Positions 9,139-18,100 of a stretch of DNA of 45,720 nucleotides are shown here, piece by piece. Source of the DNA: JANWXD01 sp037446115. Lineage in GTDB: Bacteria; Acidobacteriota; Terriglobia; Bryobacterales; Bryobacteraceae. Both the position numbers and the translations under genes were made by a program. Below the pieces are notes generated by a model. That model made no database searches. It was not told the DNA's origin and saw only the letters and a program-made list of their open reading frames with translations. The stretch is from assembly GCA_037446115.1 (NCBI GenBank), contig JBBIJF010000032.1, positions 1 to 45,720 of the forward strand, written 5' to 3'. Each line of letters begins with the position of its first letter. Within the stretch, counting starts at the first letter, position 1.

Positions 9139-10041
9139 TCAGGACGACCCCACGATCAGTTGGTAGATGCGTTCAAGGTCTTCGCCGGAGTAGTATTCGA
9201 TTTCGATTCGGCCGCGATTCTCCGAGCGGGCGACGATTCGCACACGAGTGCCCAGCACGCGTTCGAGTTCAGTCACGGCAGCGCGGAAGTTCGGGTCTGC
9301 GGCGATTTCATCGGCCGGCTTGGGCTCGCGCGTCTCCGTCATGCGGCGGACGAGACGTTCCACCTGGCGGACGGAAAGCCCTTGCGAAGCCGCCTTTTCC
9401 GCAACGCGCCGCTGGAGATCCTCGTCGGGCAGACCCAGGATGGCCCGAGCGTGTCCCATGGTCAGGCGCCGCTCGGCGACAAGCTGTTGAATGTCCTGAG
9501 GGAGCTTCAGCAGCCGCACGAGGTTGGTTACCGTACTGCGATCCTTTCCCGTCCGGCGGGCAATCTCATCGTGGCTAAGGCGGTGCTCGTGGATGAGCCG
9601 CTGGAGCGCGGTGGCCACTTCGATGGGATTCAGGTCTTCGCGCTGGATGTTCTCAACCAGAGCAACCTCAATCAGGCGGTCATCGGAGACGTCCTCGACC
9701 AGGACCGGTACGGTCCTGAGGCCTGCCATTTTTGCCGCGCGCCAGCGGCGTTCTCCTGCCACGAGCTCGAAACGGCTACCCCTGCGGCGGACCAGGAGCG
9801 GCTGGATAACACCGCTCGTCCGAATCGAGTTCGTCAACTCTTGGAGTTTTTCGGCGTCAAATGACGAGCGGGGCTGCGCCGGATTGGGGTCGATGTCGTC
9901 TACCGGGACGTCAAGGACAGACCGGGCCGGCGCCGGTGCGGGGAACTCCGCGGGAACCTGCTGCTGGGCGGAGCGCTGGGGGAGAAGCGCGGAAAGACCC
10001 TTACCGAGCGCCTTCCGCCGTTGTTCCGGCGTTCTGTTCAT
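9139..10041 (-). CDS. parB: Chromosome-partitioning protein ParB
   Basis: A CTP-dependent clamp that loads at parS and organises the origin for segregation. The 300-aa product opens with the ParB-like K-A-L-G-K-G-L-S-A-L-L, then carries the ParB/Srx CTPase domain (V-A-G-E-R-R-W-R-A-A; E-N-I-Q-R-E-D-L-N-P-I-E), a helix-turn-helix (H-D-E-I-A-R-R-T-G-K-D-R-S-T-V) and a C-terminal dimerisation region. ATG 10041 has AAGGAG about 10 nt upstream and overlaps the 3' end of parA by 41 bp, so the two are translationally coupled. A longer open frame up to 10149 does not resemble the family. Confidence 0.96.
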   Translation of the reverse strand: MNRTPEQRRKALGKGLSALLPQRSAQQQVPAEFPAPAPARSVLDVPVDDIDPNPAQPRSSFDAEKLQELTNSIRTSGVIQPLLVRRRGSRFELVAGERRWRAAKMAGLRTVPVLVEDVSDDRLIEVALVENIQREDLNPIEVATALQRLIHEHRLSHDEIARRTGKDRSTVTNLVRLLKLPQDIQQLVAERRLTMGHARAILGLPDEDLQRRVAEKAASQGLSVRQVERLVRRMTETREPKPADEIAADPNFRAAVTELERVLGTRVRIVARSENRGRIEIEYYSGEDLERIYQLIVGSS

Positions 10042-10795
10042 TCGCCAAGATCTCCTTTGCCAGACGGATGTAGCTCTCCGCTCCGCGGGAGCGGATGTCA
10101 TAGTACAGAATGGGCTTACCAAAACTCGGAGCTTCCGCCAGCCGGACACTGCGCGGGATCACGGTCTTGAAAACCTCCTCGCCGAAGAATTCTCGCAGGT
10201 CGGCTGCGACCTGACGAGTGAGGTTGGTGCGGTCATCGTACATTGTCAGCAGGATTCCTTCAATGGCCAGCGGATGGCCGAACGAATCACGGACGCGGTC
10301 AATCGTGTCCATGAGCTGGGAGATGCCTTCGAGCGCAAAGAATTCGCAATGGATCGGGATCAGGACGGAATCAGCTGCAGCCAAGGCATTGAGGGTCAGA
10401 AGGTCCAAGGCGGGGGGACAGTCGAGCAGGATGAATCGGTAGAGATGGCGCACGGGCGAAAGGCGCTGGCGGAGACGGAACTCGCGGTCCGGGACATCAA
10501 TCAGCTCGAGGTTGGCACCGACCAGATTCCGGTCGGCGGGCACCAGGTCGAGTCCGTCAAATTCGGTCTGGATAATGACCTCACTGAGCTCGCGCTCCGC
10601 CAGCAGTGCGTCGTAAAGGCTGAGCCGAATTCGATGCTTGTCTATCCCGAGCCCGGTGGTTGAATTTCCCTGGGGATCGGCGTCAACGATGAGCACGCGG
10701 AGGTCGTTGGCGGCTAAGGCGGCCCCGAGGTTAATGGCGGTGGTGGTCTTGCCAACGCCGCCTTTCTGGTTGGCTATCGCAATGGTTTTTCCCAC
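10001..10795 (-). CDS. parA: Chromosome-partitioning ATPase ParA (Soj type)
   Basis: A Walker-type ATPase that moves ParB-parS complexes over the nucleoid. From GTG 10795 (264 aa) it begins M-G-K-T-I-A-I-A-N-Q with the deviant Walker A K-G-G-V-G-K-T-T at 11-18. It then has D-A-D-P-Q-G-N-S-T-T-G, a switch region near D-C-P-P and the family A-E-A-P-S-F-G-K-P motif. GTG 10795 has GGGAG at suitable spacing and gives the usual short N-terminus; GTG 10825 is also in frame but lacks a ribosome-binding site. It sits between rsmG and parB in the common rsmG-parA-parB order. Confidence 0.96.
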   Translation of the reverse strand: MGKTIAIANQKGGVGKTTTAINLGAALAANDLRVLIVDADPQGNSTTGLGIDKHRIRLSLYDALLAERELSEVIIQTEFDGLDLVPADRNLVGANLELIDVPDREFRLRQRLSPVRHLYRFILLDCPPALDLLTLNALAAADSVLIPIHCEFFALEGISQLMDTIDRVRDSFGHPLAIEGILLTMYDDRTNLTRQVAADLREFFGEEVFKTVIPRSVRLAEAPSFGKPILYYDIRSRGAESYIRLAKEILANEQNAGTTAEGAR

Positions 10796-10837
10796 TGGTG
10801 TCTCCCGCCCAAGTGGATGAATCACATCGTAGCACGG

Positions 10838-11497
10838 CTACGTTCCACGTGAAACCCCCCGACCCACGCCCCCCACGCCCCGAGCCTCACCCATCAGTAG
10901 GAAGCTCTGCGTGCGCCACGGAATCGCGATGACCCTGTCCCATTGAAACAGGGCCGAGCGGCGCAACTCTTGCGCCGTCCTTCCGGACACGATCAAAGCC
11001 AGTCTATCAGATAGTTTGGGCACGAGACGGGAAATCTCAGGCCAAGACACGGCGCGCGCGACAAGCCAGTCGAATTGCCGGTCCAGATCCTCTGCACGGC
11101 AATGGGCCACGGTGACGTTGGGCAGATGGCGGCAGGCTTCTTTCAGAAAGACGGCCTTTCGGCTGCGCGCCTCAATGAGTACGATCTGGCAGTCGGACCT
11201 CAGCACGGCGACGGGCACGCCGGGAAAGCCCGCACCAGAGCCCACGTCGGCAATACATAGGGGAACGGGAGGCAAGTGTGCAGCCAAGAACAGAGACTCG
11301 CAATAATGTTTCTTGACAATGGCGGCCGGGCTCCGGTCAGACATCAGATTCAGTTTCGTTCGCCACCGCGAAAGCGTGCGGTAATGACACCAGAGCATGG
11401 CCACTTGCTCAGCCGACAATTCGCAGATGCCGCGGATGTGCCGGATTAGCAACGTCTTGAAGTGGTCTTGCTCGCGTGTTTGCTCGGGGATGTCCAC
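10838..11497 (-). CDS. rsmG: 16S rRNA (guanine-N7) methyltransferase RsmG (GidB)
   Basis: Methylates N7 of G527 (E. coli numbering) in 16S rRNA using SAM. The 219-aa product has the K-L-N-L motif near residue 48 and the SAM-binding motif D-V-G-S-G-A-G-F-P-G at 84-93, followed by E-A-R-S-R-K at the next strand. The C-terminal tail is a short Gly/Arg-rich sequence whose last codons also encode a parS-like site. The start is GTG 11497, without a strong ribosome-binding site. A 247-bp gap with no recognisable feature separates it from mnmG upstream. Confidence 0.94.
   Translation of the reverse strand: MDIPEQTREQDHFKTLLIRHIRGICELSAEQVAMLWCHYRTLSRWRTKLNLMSDRSPAAIVKKHYCESLFLAAHLPPVPLCIADVGSGAGFPGVPVAVLRSDCQIVLIEARSRKAVFLKEACRHLPNVTVAHCRAEDLDRQFDWLVARAVSWPEISRLVPKLSDRLALIVSGRTAQELRRSALFQWDRVIAIPWRTQSFLLMGEARGVGGVGRGVSRGT
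10841..10856. promoter_or_regulatory. parS: parS-like centromere site
   Basis: CGTTCCACGTGAAACC matches the widely conserved parS palindrome TGTTTCACGTGAAACA at 13 of 16 positions, including the central CACGTG and the whole GTGAAAC half. It overlaps the last codons of rsmG and lies about 45 bp upstream of the parA start, a common place for parS. I saw no second equally good copy in the window. Confidence 0.8.
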
Positions 11498-11744
11498 TGT
11501 GGTGCTCAGTTTTTGCAGCGAACCGCCGCACCCGCCGTTCTCGATCTTGATTTTACGGCATTGAGCTTACGGCGCTGGTGCGAGGCCCGGCCGTATCTGC
11601 TCCCTCAGCTGACGGGTGCGCACTGGGATGCCGCACAGTAGGTGCTTGTTCGGAGGGCGGGCGGCGAGGGTGAGGCTGCGGGCGCCGCGCAAGCCCGAGC
11701 GGAACCCGCTAGGTGCGACACGGCCGCCGTGAACCTCCCGAAGA

Positions 11745-13640
11745 TTACGAACGCGCTTGACCTGCCCCAGCGGCAGGTCTTGACAAGCTCAGGTACACGT
11801 CCAGGACCGCGATCGCCGCGGGAGTCACTCCCGGAATACGGCTTGCCTGGCCGAGTGTGAGCGGTCGGACGCGCGAGAGCTTTTCGCGAACCTCACGCGA
11901 CAGTCCCGGGATCGATGAAAAATCCAAATCGCCGGGGATCCTTCGCTCCTCGGCGCTTTTCAGCCGCTGAATCTGGCGCTCCTGCTGGGCGATGTACCCG
12001 CCGTACTTCACCTCGGTTTCGACGGTCGAAAGGACGCCCCTCACCGGCTCCTCACCCAGAAGCTCGACGATGCTTGCGCGGAGCAATTCTATTCTGGCTT
12101 CGGGCCGGCGGAGCCACTCGGAAAGCAGGCAGCGGTCGTCCTTGGAGATGGATAGCTTTTCGGGAATCTTATCTCCTATTCTAGTAGTATTAAGCCACTC
12201 CACAATCCGTGCCTTCTGTAACCGCTTCTTCTCAAAAAGGTTCCATCTACGGTTATCCACGAGACCCACACGATGCCCCACGGGGGTCAAGCGCTCGTCG
12301 GCGTTGTCAATGCGCAGGTGCAGCCGGAATTCGGCTCGCGAAGTAAACATCCGGTAGGGCTCGTCGGCACCCTTGGTTACCAGATCATCAATCAGAATGC
12401 CGACGTAGCCCTCCGTGCGTTTTATGATGACGGGTTCCAACCCGCCGAGCCGGCAGGCGGCGTTGAGGCCGGCAATGAGGCCTTGGCATGCGGCTTCTTC
12501 GTAACCGGACGTTCCGTTGACCTGACCCGCGAGGAAAAGCCCCGTGATGGTTTTCACTTCGAGGGTGTGATGCAGTTCCCGCGGATCAATCGCGTCATAC
12601 TCGATCGCGTAGCCCGGGCGAATCATTTCCGCCTTTTCAAGTCCGGGTATCGACGCCACCATCGCGGCCTGCACGTCGATCGGCATGCTGGTAGACATCC
12701 CATTGACGTAGATCTCGTAAGTATCCAGGCCCTCGGGTTCCAGAAAGATCTGGTGGCGGGCCTTGTCGGGGAACTTGACGATTTTGTCCTCGAGCGAGGG
12801 GCAGTAACGCGGTCCGAGTCCGCGAATCTGTCCGCTGTAAAGCGGCGAGCGGTGGATGTTGTTGCGGATGATGCGGTGCGTCTCGGCCGTGGTATAGGCA
12901 ACGTAGCAGTCCACTTGCGGGCGACTGATGCGCTCAGTCAGAAACGAGAACGGCGTGGGATCCGGGTCTCCGGGCTGCCGCTCGAAGCAAGACCAGTCTA
13001 TCGTGCGCCCGTCAAGGCGGGGCGGCGTCCCCGTCTTGAGCCGCATCCAGCGCAGCCCGAGCGAGCGGAGGTGGTTGCCCAAAAGCTCCGAGGGCGACTC
13101 CCCACTGCGCCCGCACGCGTAGGTCATCTCGCCGACGTGGGCCAGACCGTTCAAGAAGGTTCCCGTCGCAATCACCACGGCGCCGGCCGAGAGGGTCCTG
13201 CCGTCCCGGAGGAGGACACCGCGGACGGATCGGGGCCGCGTCTCTTCGATCACGAGTTGGGCAACCTCGGCCTGAAGGATACGCAGGTGCGGCTCGGCTT
13301 CGAGCAGCTCCCGCATCTTAAGCCGGTAGGCCTTTTTGTCGCACTGGGCACGGGGTGACCAAACGGCGGGACCCCGACTGGTGTTGAGAAGGCGAAACTG
13401 AATGCCGACGGCGTCCGCGGCCTCGCCCATCACGCCGCCGAGCGCGTCCACCTCACGCACCAGGTGGCCCTTGGCGATTCCGCCGATGGCCGGGTTGCAG
13501 GACATTTGGGCGATCAGATCGAGATTCATCGTGATGAGGGCGGTCCGGAGGCCCAGGCGCGCGCATGCGCGGGCCGCTTCGCAGCCGGCGTGGCCCGCAC
13601 CCACCACGATAACGTCGTAATGGAAGCTTCCCAGAGACAT
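11745..13640 (-). CDS. mnmG: tRNA uridine-5-carboxymethylaminomethyl modification enzyme MnmG (GidA)
   Basis: An FAD- and folate-dependent enzyme that, with MnmE, modifies U34 of certain tRNAs. The 631-aa length is standard. It has the dinucleotide-binding G-A-G-H-A-G (14-19), the S-C-N-P-A-I-G-G-I-A-K-G-H-L signature, C-P-S-L-E-D-K-I-V-K-F, G-T-S-G-Y-E-E-A-A and a helical C-terminal MnmE-binding region. ATG 13640 fits the family start. MnmE, which often neighbours it in this cluster, is absent. A patch at about 12140-12270 uses unusually AT-rich codons (AGA, ATA, TTA, CTT-AAT-ACT-ACT). It is divergent from purD. Confidence 0.96.
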   Translation of the reverse strand: MSLGSFHYDVIVVGAGHAGCEAARACARLGLRTALITMNLDLIAQMSCNPAIGGIAKGHLVREVDALGGVMGEAADAVGIQFRLLNTSRGPAVWSPRAQCDKKAYRLKMRELLEAEPHLRILQAEVAQLVIEETRPRSVRGVLLRDGRTLSAGAVVIATGTFLNGLAHVGEMTYACGRSGESPSELLGNHLRSLGLRWMRLKTGTPPRLDGRTIDWSCFERQPGDPDPTPFSFLTERISRPQVDCYVAYTTAETHRIIRNNIHRSPLYSGQIRGLGPRYCPSLEDKIVKFPDKARHQIFLEPEGLDTYEIYVNGMSTSMPIDVQAAMVASIPGLEKAEMIRPGYAIEYDAIDPRELHHTLEVKTITGLFLAGQVNGTSGYEEAACQGLIAGLNAACRLGGLEPVIIKRTEGYVGILIDDLVTKGADEPYRMFTSRAEFRLHLRIDNADERLTPVGHRVGLVDNRRWNLFEKKRLQKARIVEWLNTTRIGDKIPEKLSISKDDRCLLSEWLRRPEARIELLRASIVELLGEEPVRGVLSTVETEVKYGGYIAQQERQIQRLKSAEERRIPGDLDFSSIPGLSREVREKLSRVRPLTLGQASRIPGVTPAAIAVLDVYLSLSRPAAGAGQARS

Positions 13641-13728
13641 TGTCGCGCCGAGGAGTCGCCTTTCGCGACGTGTTAGTTCTATTCTAGGGAATCGTGCTGA
13701 GGAGTCACAACGGCGGCGAGGTCCGACA

Positions 13729-15027
13729 GTGAAGGCTTTGGTGATCGGCGCGGGCGGGCGCGAACATGCTGTGAGCTGGAAGCTCGCCCAGAGCGCGTGT
13801 TTTGACCAAGTGGTTGCCGCGCCGGGAAACCCCGGAATCTCACAAATCGGGCGTGCGGTCGCGCCGGTCTCGGCGGGCCCGGAGGGCTATCTGGCGGTCG
13901 CGGAAGCCGAACATGTAGATCTTACCGTTGTCGGGCCGGAAGCTCCACTGGTTGAGGGGGTCGCGGATCTTTTTCGGGCCCGGGGACGAGCGATCGTGGG
14001 GCCTTCGGCGGCAGCAGCCCAACTGGAAGGGAGCAAGGTGTTTGCTAAGAAGCTCATGCGGCGTCTTGGGGTACCGACGGCCGCGTTTCGGGTGGCGACC
14101 ACATTCGACGAAGTCCGTGACGCTGTTGACTACTTTGGGACTCCCGTCGTTCTCAAAGCCGACGGATTGGCTGCAGGCAAAGGTGTCGTGGTCGCGCGAG
14201 AGCGGCGGGAGGCGGAGCGCGTCGGGGCGGCGATGCTCTCCGGCGAGATGGTGGGAGAAGCCGGCCGCTCGGTTGTGATCGAGGAGTGCCTTACGGGCGA
14301 AGAAGTAAGCTTCATCGTTCTCACCGACGGAGTCCGGATTCTTCCGCTGGCGCCCACACAGGATCACAAGGCTGTCTACGACGGTGACCGGGGTCCGAAC
14401 ACTGGCGGCATGGGAGCCTACTGTGACGGCCGCATTCTGACGGAGGCCCAGACGCAGGAGATTCTGGACCGGATTGTCTCTCCGGTGATCTGGGGGATGG
14501 CGGCCGAGGGGATGCCGTTCAGCGGGTTTCTCTACGCCGGTCTCATGATGACGGCTGAAGGGCCGAAGGTGCTCGAGTTCAATGTCAGGCTGGGCGATCC
14601 GGAGGCCCAGCCGCTGATGCACCGGCTCGAGTCTGACTGGGGAGAGGTGCTTCTGGCGGCGGCTCGAGGGGAGTTGCGCGCGGACCGGCTTGGCTGGCGC
14701 GCGGCGCCATCGGTGTGTGTGGTTCTGGCGGCGGCCGGCTACCCGGGCACGCCGAGAAAGGGCGACCCAATTACAGGGATCGAGGATGCCGAGGCAGTCG
14801 GGGCTGTCGTCTTCCACGCCGGGACCAGACTCGGCGCGCGAGGTCTGGAGACGGCCGGCGGCCGGGTGTTGGGAGTGACGGCCTCCGGCGCGACGCTCCA
14901 GGAGGCGATCGAGCGCGTCTATGCCGCCGTTTCCAAGATTCATTTCGAAGGCATGCACTACCGGCGCGACATTGGAGCCAAGGGGCTGAAGCGGTGGCCC
15001 GAAGCCGGTCGAGGGGTCGCGGGCTGA
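13729..15027 (+). CDS. purD: Phosphoribosylamine-glycine ligase
   Basis: An ATP-grasp enzyme of purine synthesis that joins glycine to 5-phosphoribosylamine. The 432-aa product has the N-terminal G-A-G-G-R-E-H-A (7-14), G-P-E-A-P-L-V-E-G, the ATP-grasp K-A-D-G-L-A-A-G-K-G-V-V-V-A, P-T-Q-D-H-K-A-V-Y-D-G-D-R-G-P-N-T-G-G-M-G-A-Y and F-N-V-R-L-G-D-P-E-A-Q. GTG 13729 follows a GAGG about 8 nt upstream. It is divergent from mnmG across 88 bp and is followed 19 bp later by tRNA-Arg, which may have its own promoter (TAGAAT at 15028-15033). Confidence 0.96.
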   Translation: MKALVIGAGGREHAVSWKLAQSACFDQVVAAPGNPGISQIGRAVAPVSAGPEGYLAVAEAEHVDLTVVGPEAPLVEGVADLFRARGRAIVGPSAAAAQLEGSKVFAKKLMRRLGVPTAAFRVATTFDEVRDAVDYFGTPVVLKADGLAAGKGVVVARERREAERVGAAMLSGEMVGEAGRSVVIEECLTGEEVSFIVLTDGVRILPLAPTQDHKAVYDGDRGPNTGGMGAYCDGRILTEAQTQEILDRIVSPVIWGMAAEGMPFSGFLYAGLMMTAEGPKVLEFNVRLGDPEAQPLMHRLESDWGEVLLAAARGELRADRLGWRAAPSVCVVLAAAGYPGTPRKGDPITGIEDAEAVGAVVFHAGTRLGARGLETAGGRVLGVTASGATLQEAIERVYAAVSKIHFEGMHYRRDIGAKGLKRWPEAGRGVAG

Positions 15028-15046
15028 TAGAATGGTCTTGGCCCGT

Positions 15047-15123
15047 GGGGACGTAGCTCAGATGGATAGAGCGGCCGCCTCCTAAGCGGCAGGCCGGCAG
15101 TTCGAATCTGCCCGTCCCTACCA
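15047..15123 (+). tRNA. tRNA-Arg (anticodon CCT)
   Basis: A complete cloverleaf: acceptor GGGGACG/CGTCCCT with a terminal G-T pair, D-arm GCTC/GAGC, anticodon stem GCCGC/GCGGC with loop CTCCTAA giving CCT, and T-stem GGCAG/CTGCC. Discriminator A and an encoded CCA end at 15123. It reads the AGG codon. A TAGAAT hexamer immediately after the purD stop codon may be its -10 element. Confidence 0.94.
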
Positions 15124-15150
15124 CAACGGATCCGGTTCCTCCCCCGAGAC

Positions 15151-15156
15151 TATACT
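15151..15156 (+). promoter_or_regulatory. -10-like hexamer TATACT just before dnaE
   Basis: TATACT ends 10 nt before the dnaE ATG at 15167, which would give a transcript leader of only about 4 nt. No clear -35 box is visible. Read-through from the tRNA is possible. Confidence 0.35.
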
Positions 15157-15166
15157 GGTGAGCAAA

Positions 15167-18100
15167 ATGGAGCAAAAACCGTTCGTCCATCTGCACTGCC
15201 ACACCGATTACTCGCTGCTCGACGGCGCCTGTGAGATCAGCCAGCTGATGGACCGCGTGGAGGCTTTGCGCATGCCGGCCGTGGCGATGACAGACCACGG
15301 GAATCTGTTCGGCGCAGTGCATTTTTATCATGCGGCCACGAGCCGGGGGATTCATCCCGTGATCGGGTGTGAGGTGTATGTGGCCCAGCAGAGTCATAAG
15401 GTTCGCACGGAGGGGAACCGCTACAACCACCTGGTGCTGCTGTGCGAGACGCAGGAAGGCTATCGGAACCTGATCAAACTGGTTTCCACGGGCTTCCTGG
15501 AAGGGTTTTATTATAAGCCGCGCATTGACAAAGACCTGCTGGCACAACACGCCCGGGGGCTCATTGCGCTGTCCGCGTGCCTGCAAGGGGACATTCCCGA
15601 GAGTTTGCTGGCGGAGCGCTACGAGGAGGCGCGGCGACTGGCTTACACGTACGTGGACATCTTCGGCCGGGACAACTTCTTTCTGGAAATGCAGGACCAC
15701 GGCCTGGAAGCCGACCGCAAGGTGCTGCCGCAAATTTACCGCCTCTCGCAGGAAACGGGCATCCCGCTGGTGGCAACCAACGACTCCCACTACCTGCGCA
15801 AGGAGGATGCGCGCGCGCACGAGATTCTGCTGTGCATTCAGACGGGAAAGACGATGAGCGACTCGGCCCGCATGACCTTCGGCGCGCCGGACTTCCATCT
15901 GAAGTCCCGCGAGGAGATGCTGGCGCGTTTCCGGGAAGTGGAAGAAGCGCTGGACCGGACCTGGGACATTGCCCAACGCTGCCAGGTTCGCCTGGAGAAG
16001 GTGAGCGAGCCCTTTCCCAAGTTCGATGTCCCGGAGGGCCACACCACGGACAGCTACTTCGAGTATGTGGCGCGCCAAGGGTTTGAGAGGCGCCGTCCGA
16101 GGCTGGAGGCTTTGCGCGCTGCGGGGAGGCTCAAGCATGCCCTGCCGGAGTATGAAGAGCGGCTGGAGCGGGAGATCCGGACGATCCAGCAGATGCGGTT
16201 CTCCGGCTACTTTCTCATCGTCTGGGACTTCATACGGTTCGCCAAGTCGCGAGGGATTCCGGTGGGGCCCGGACGGGGCTCGGCCGCCGGCAGCCTGGTG
16301 AGCTACGCCATGGGCATCACCGACATTGACCCGCTTCAGTACGAGCTGCTGTTTGAGCGCTTTCTGAATCCGGAGCGGGTGAGCCTGCCGGATATTGACA
16401 TTGACTTCTGCATGAACCGGCGGGGGGAGGTGATCCAGTACGTCACGGAGAAGTACGGTCGGGAGCGGGTCGCGCAGATCATCACGTTCAACACGCTGGG
16501 TGCGCGAGCCGCCATCAAGGACGTAGGCCGGGCGCTCGACATGAGCTACGCCGAGGTGGACCGGCTGACCAAGATGGTGCCGAACGTGTTGAACATCACG
16601 CTGGAGCAGGCGATGAAGATGGAGCCGGCTTTGGCGGAGGCGGCGCGCCGGGACCCGCGGGTGGCGGAGCTGCTGGAGGTGGCCAAGCGATTGGAGGGGA
16701 TGTGCCGCAACGCCTCGGTGCACGCCGCCGGAGTGGTGATCTCGCCGGTGCCCCTCGAGCAGCTGGTGCCGCTCTACCGGACCAATCGTGACGAGGTGGT
16801 GACCCAGTACGACATGAGCGCGCTCGAGAAGCTGTCGCTTCTCAAGATGGATTTTCTCGGGCTGACGACGCTCACGCTCGTGGATGACGCTCTCGGACTC
16901 ATCCAGAAAAACCACGGAGTGAAGCTGTCGCTCGAGGAGATTCCGCTGGACGACGCAGCGACGTACGAACTGTTTTCGCGGGGCATGACCAGCGGGGTGT
17001 TCCAGTTCGAATCGCCCGGGATGCGGGACATTCTGCGGCGCTACCAGCCGGCGCGGATCGAGGACCTGATCGCTCTGAACGCGCTCTACCGCCCCGGTCC
17101 GATTCAAGGCGGCATGATTGACGAGTTCATCGCCCGCAAGCACGGGCGGAAGGAAGTCACCTACGAGCTTCCGGAGCTCAAAGAGATCCTGGAGGAGACC
17201 TACGGCGTGATCGTCTACCAGGAGCAGGTGATGCAAATCTCGCACAAGCTGGCGGGCTACTCGCTGGGCGAGGCCGATATTCTGCGACGCGCCATGGGCA
17301 AGAAGAAGCCGGAGGAGATGGCGGCGCAGCGGGAGCGGTTCCTTCGAGGGGCAGTCGCCCGAGGCTTCCCTAAGAAGAAGGTTGAAAAGATCTTCGACCT
17401 CATGGAGCAGTTTGCCGGCTACGGGTTCAACAAGTCTCACTCGGCAGCCTACGCGTTTTTGGCCTACGTGACGGCCTACCTGAAGGCTCACTATCCGGTG
17501 GATTTCATGGCGGCGCTGCTCACCTCAGAGGCGGGCAACACGGCGAAGGTGGCCCGTTACATCAATGAGTGCCGGGAAATGGGGATCGCGGTGCTGCCGC
17601 CGGATGTGAACGCCAGCGACTGGAACTTCACGCCGGACTGGAGCTCGGCAGGGGGCAAGGGGATCCGTTTCGGGCTGGGCGCGGTCAAGAACGTCGGTCC
17701 CTCGGCGGTGGACGCCATTCTGGCGGCGCGCAAGAAGGTGGGCCGGTTCCGGTCGCTGTTCGAGTTCTGCGAGCATGTGGATCTCGGCACGGTGAACCGG
17801 CGCGTGATCGAGAGCCTGATCAAGGCGGGCGCCATGGATTCGCTCGGAGGCAACCGGGCGCAACTGTTCGCGGCTGTTGAAAGCGCCATGGAGCATGGCC
17901 AGAAGGTCTGGCGCGATCGGGCAAGCGGCCAGGCGATGTTGTTTGGCGGGCTGCTGGCAGAGACGGAGGCGCAGGCGAGGCCGCTGCCGGATGTTCCCGA
18001 CTGGCCGGCGTCGCAGAAGCTGGCCGGGGAAAAGGAGATGTTGGGCTTTTTTGTGACCGGCCATCCGCTGGATGCTTACGAGGAAAAGGTCAAGGAACTG

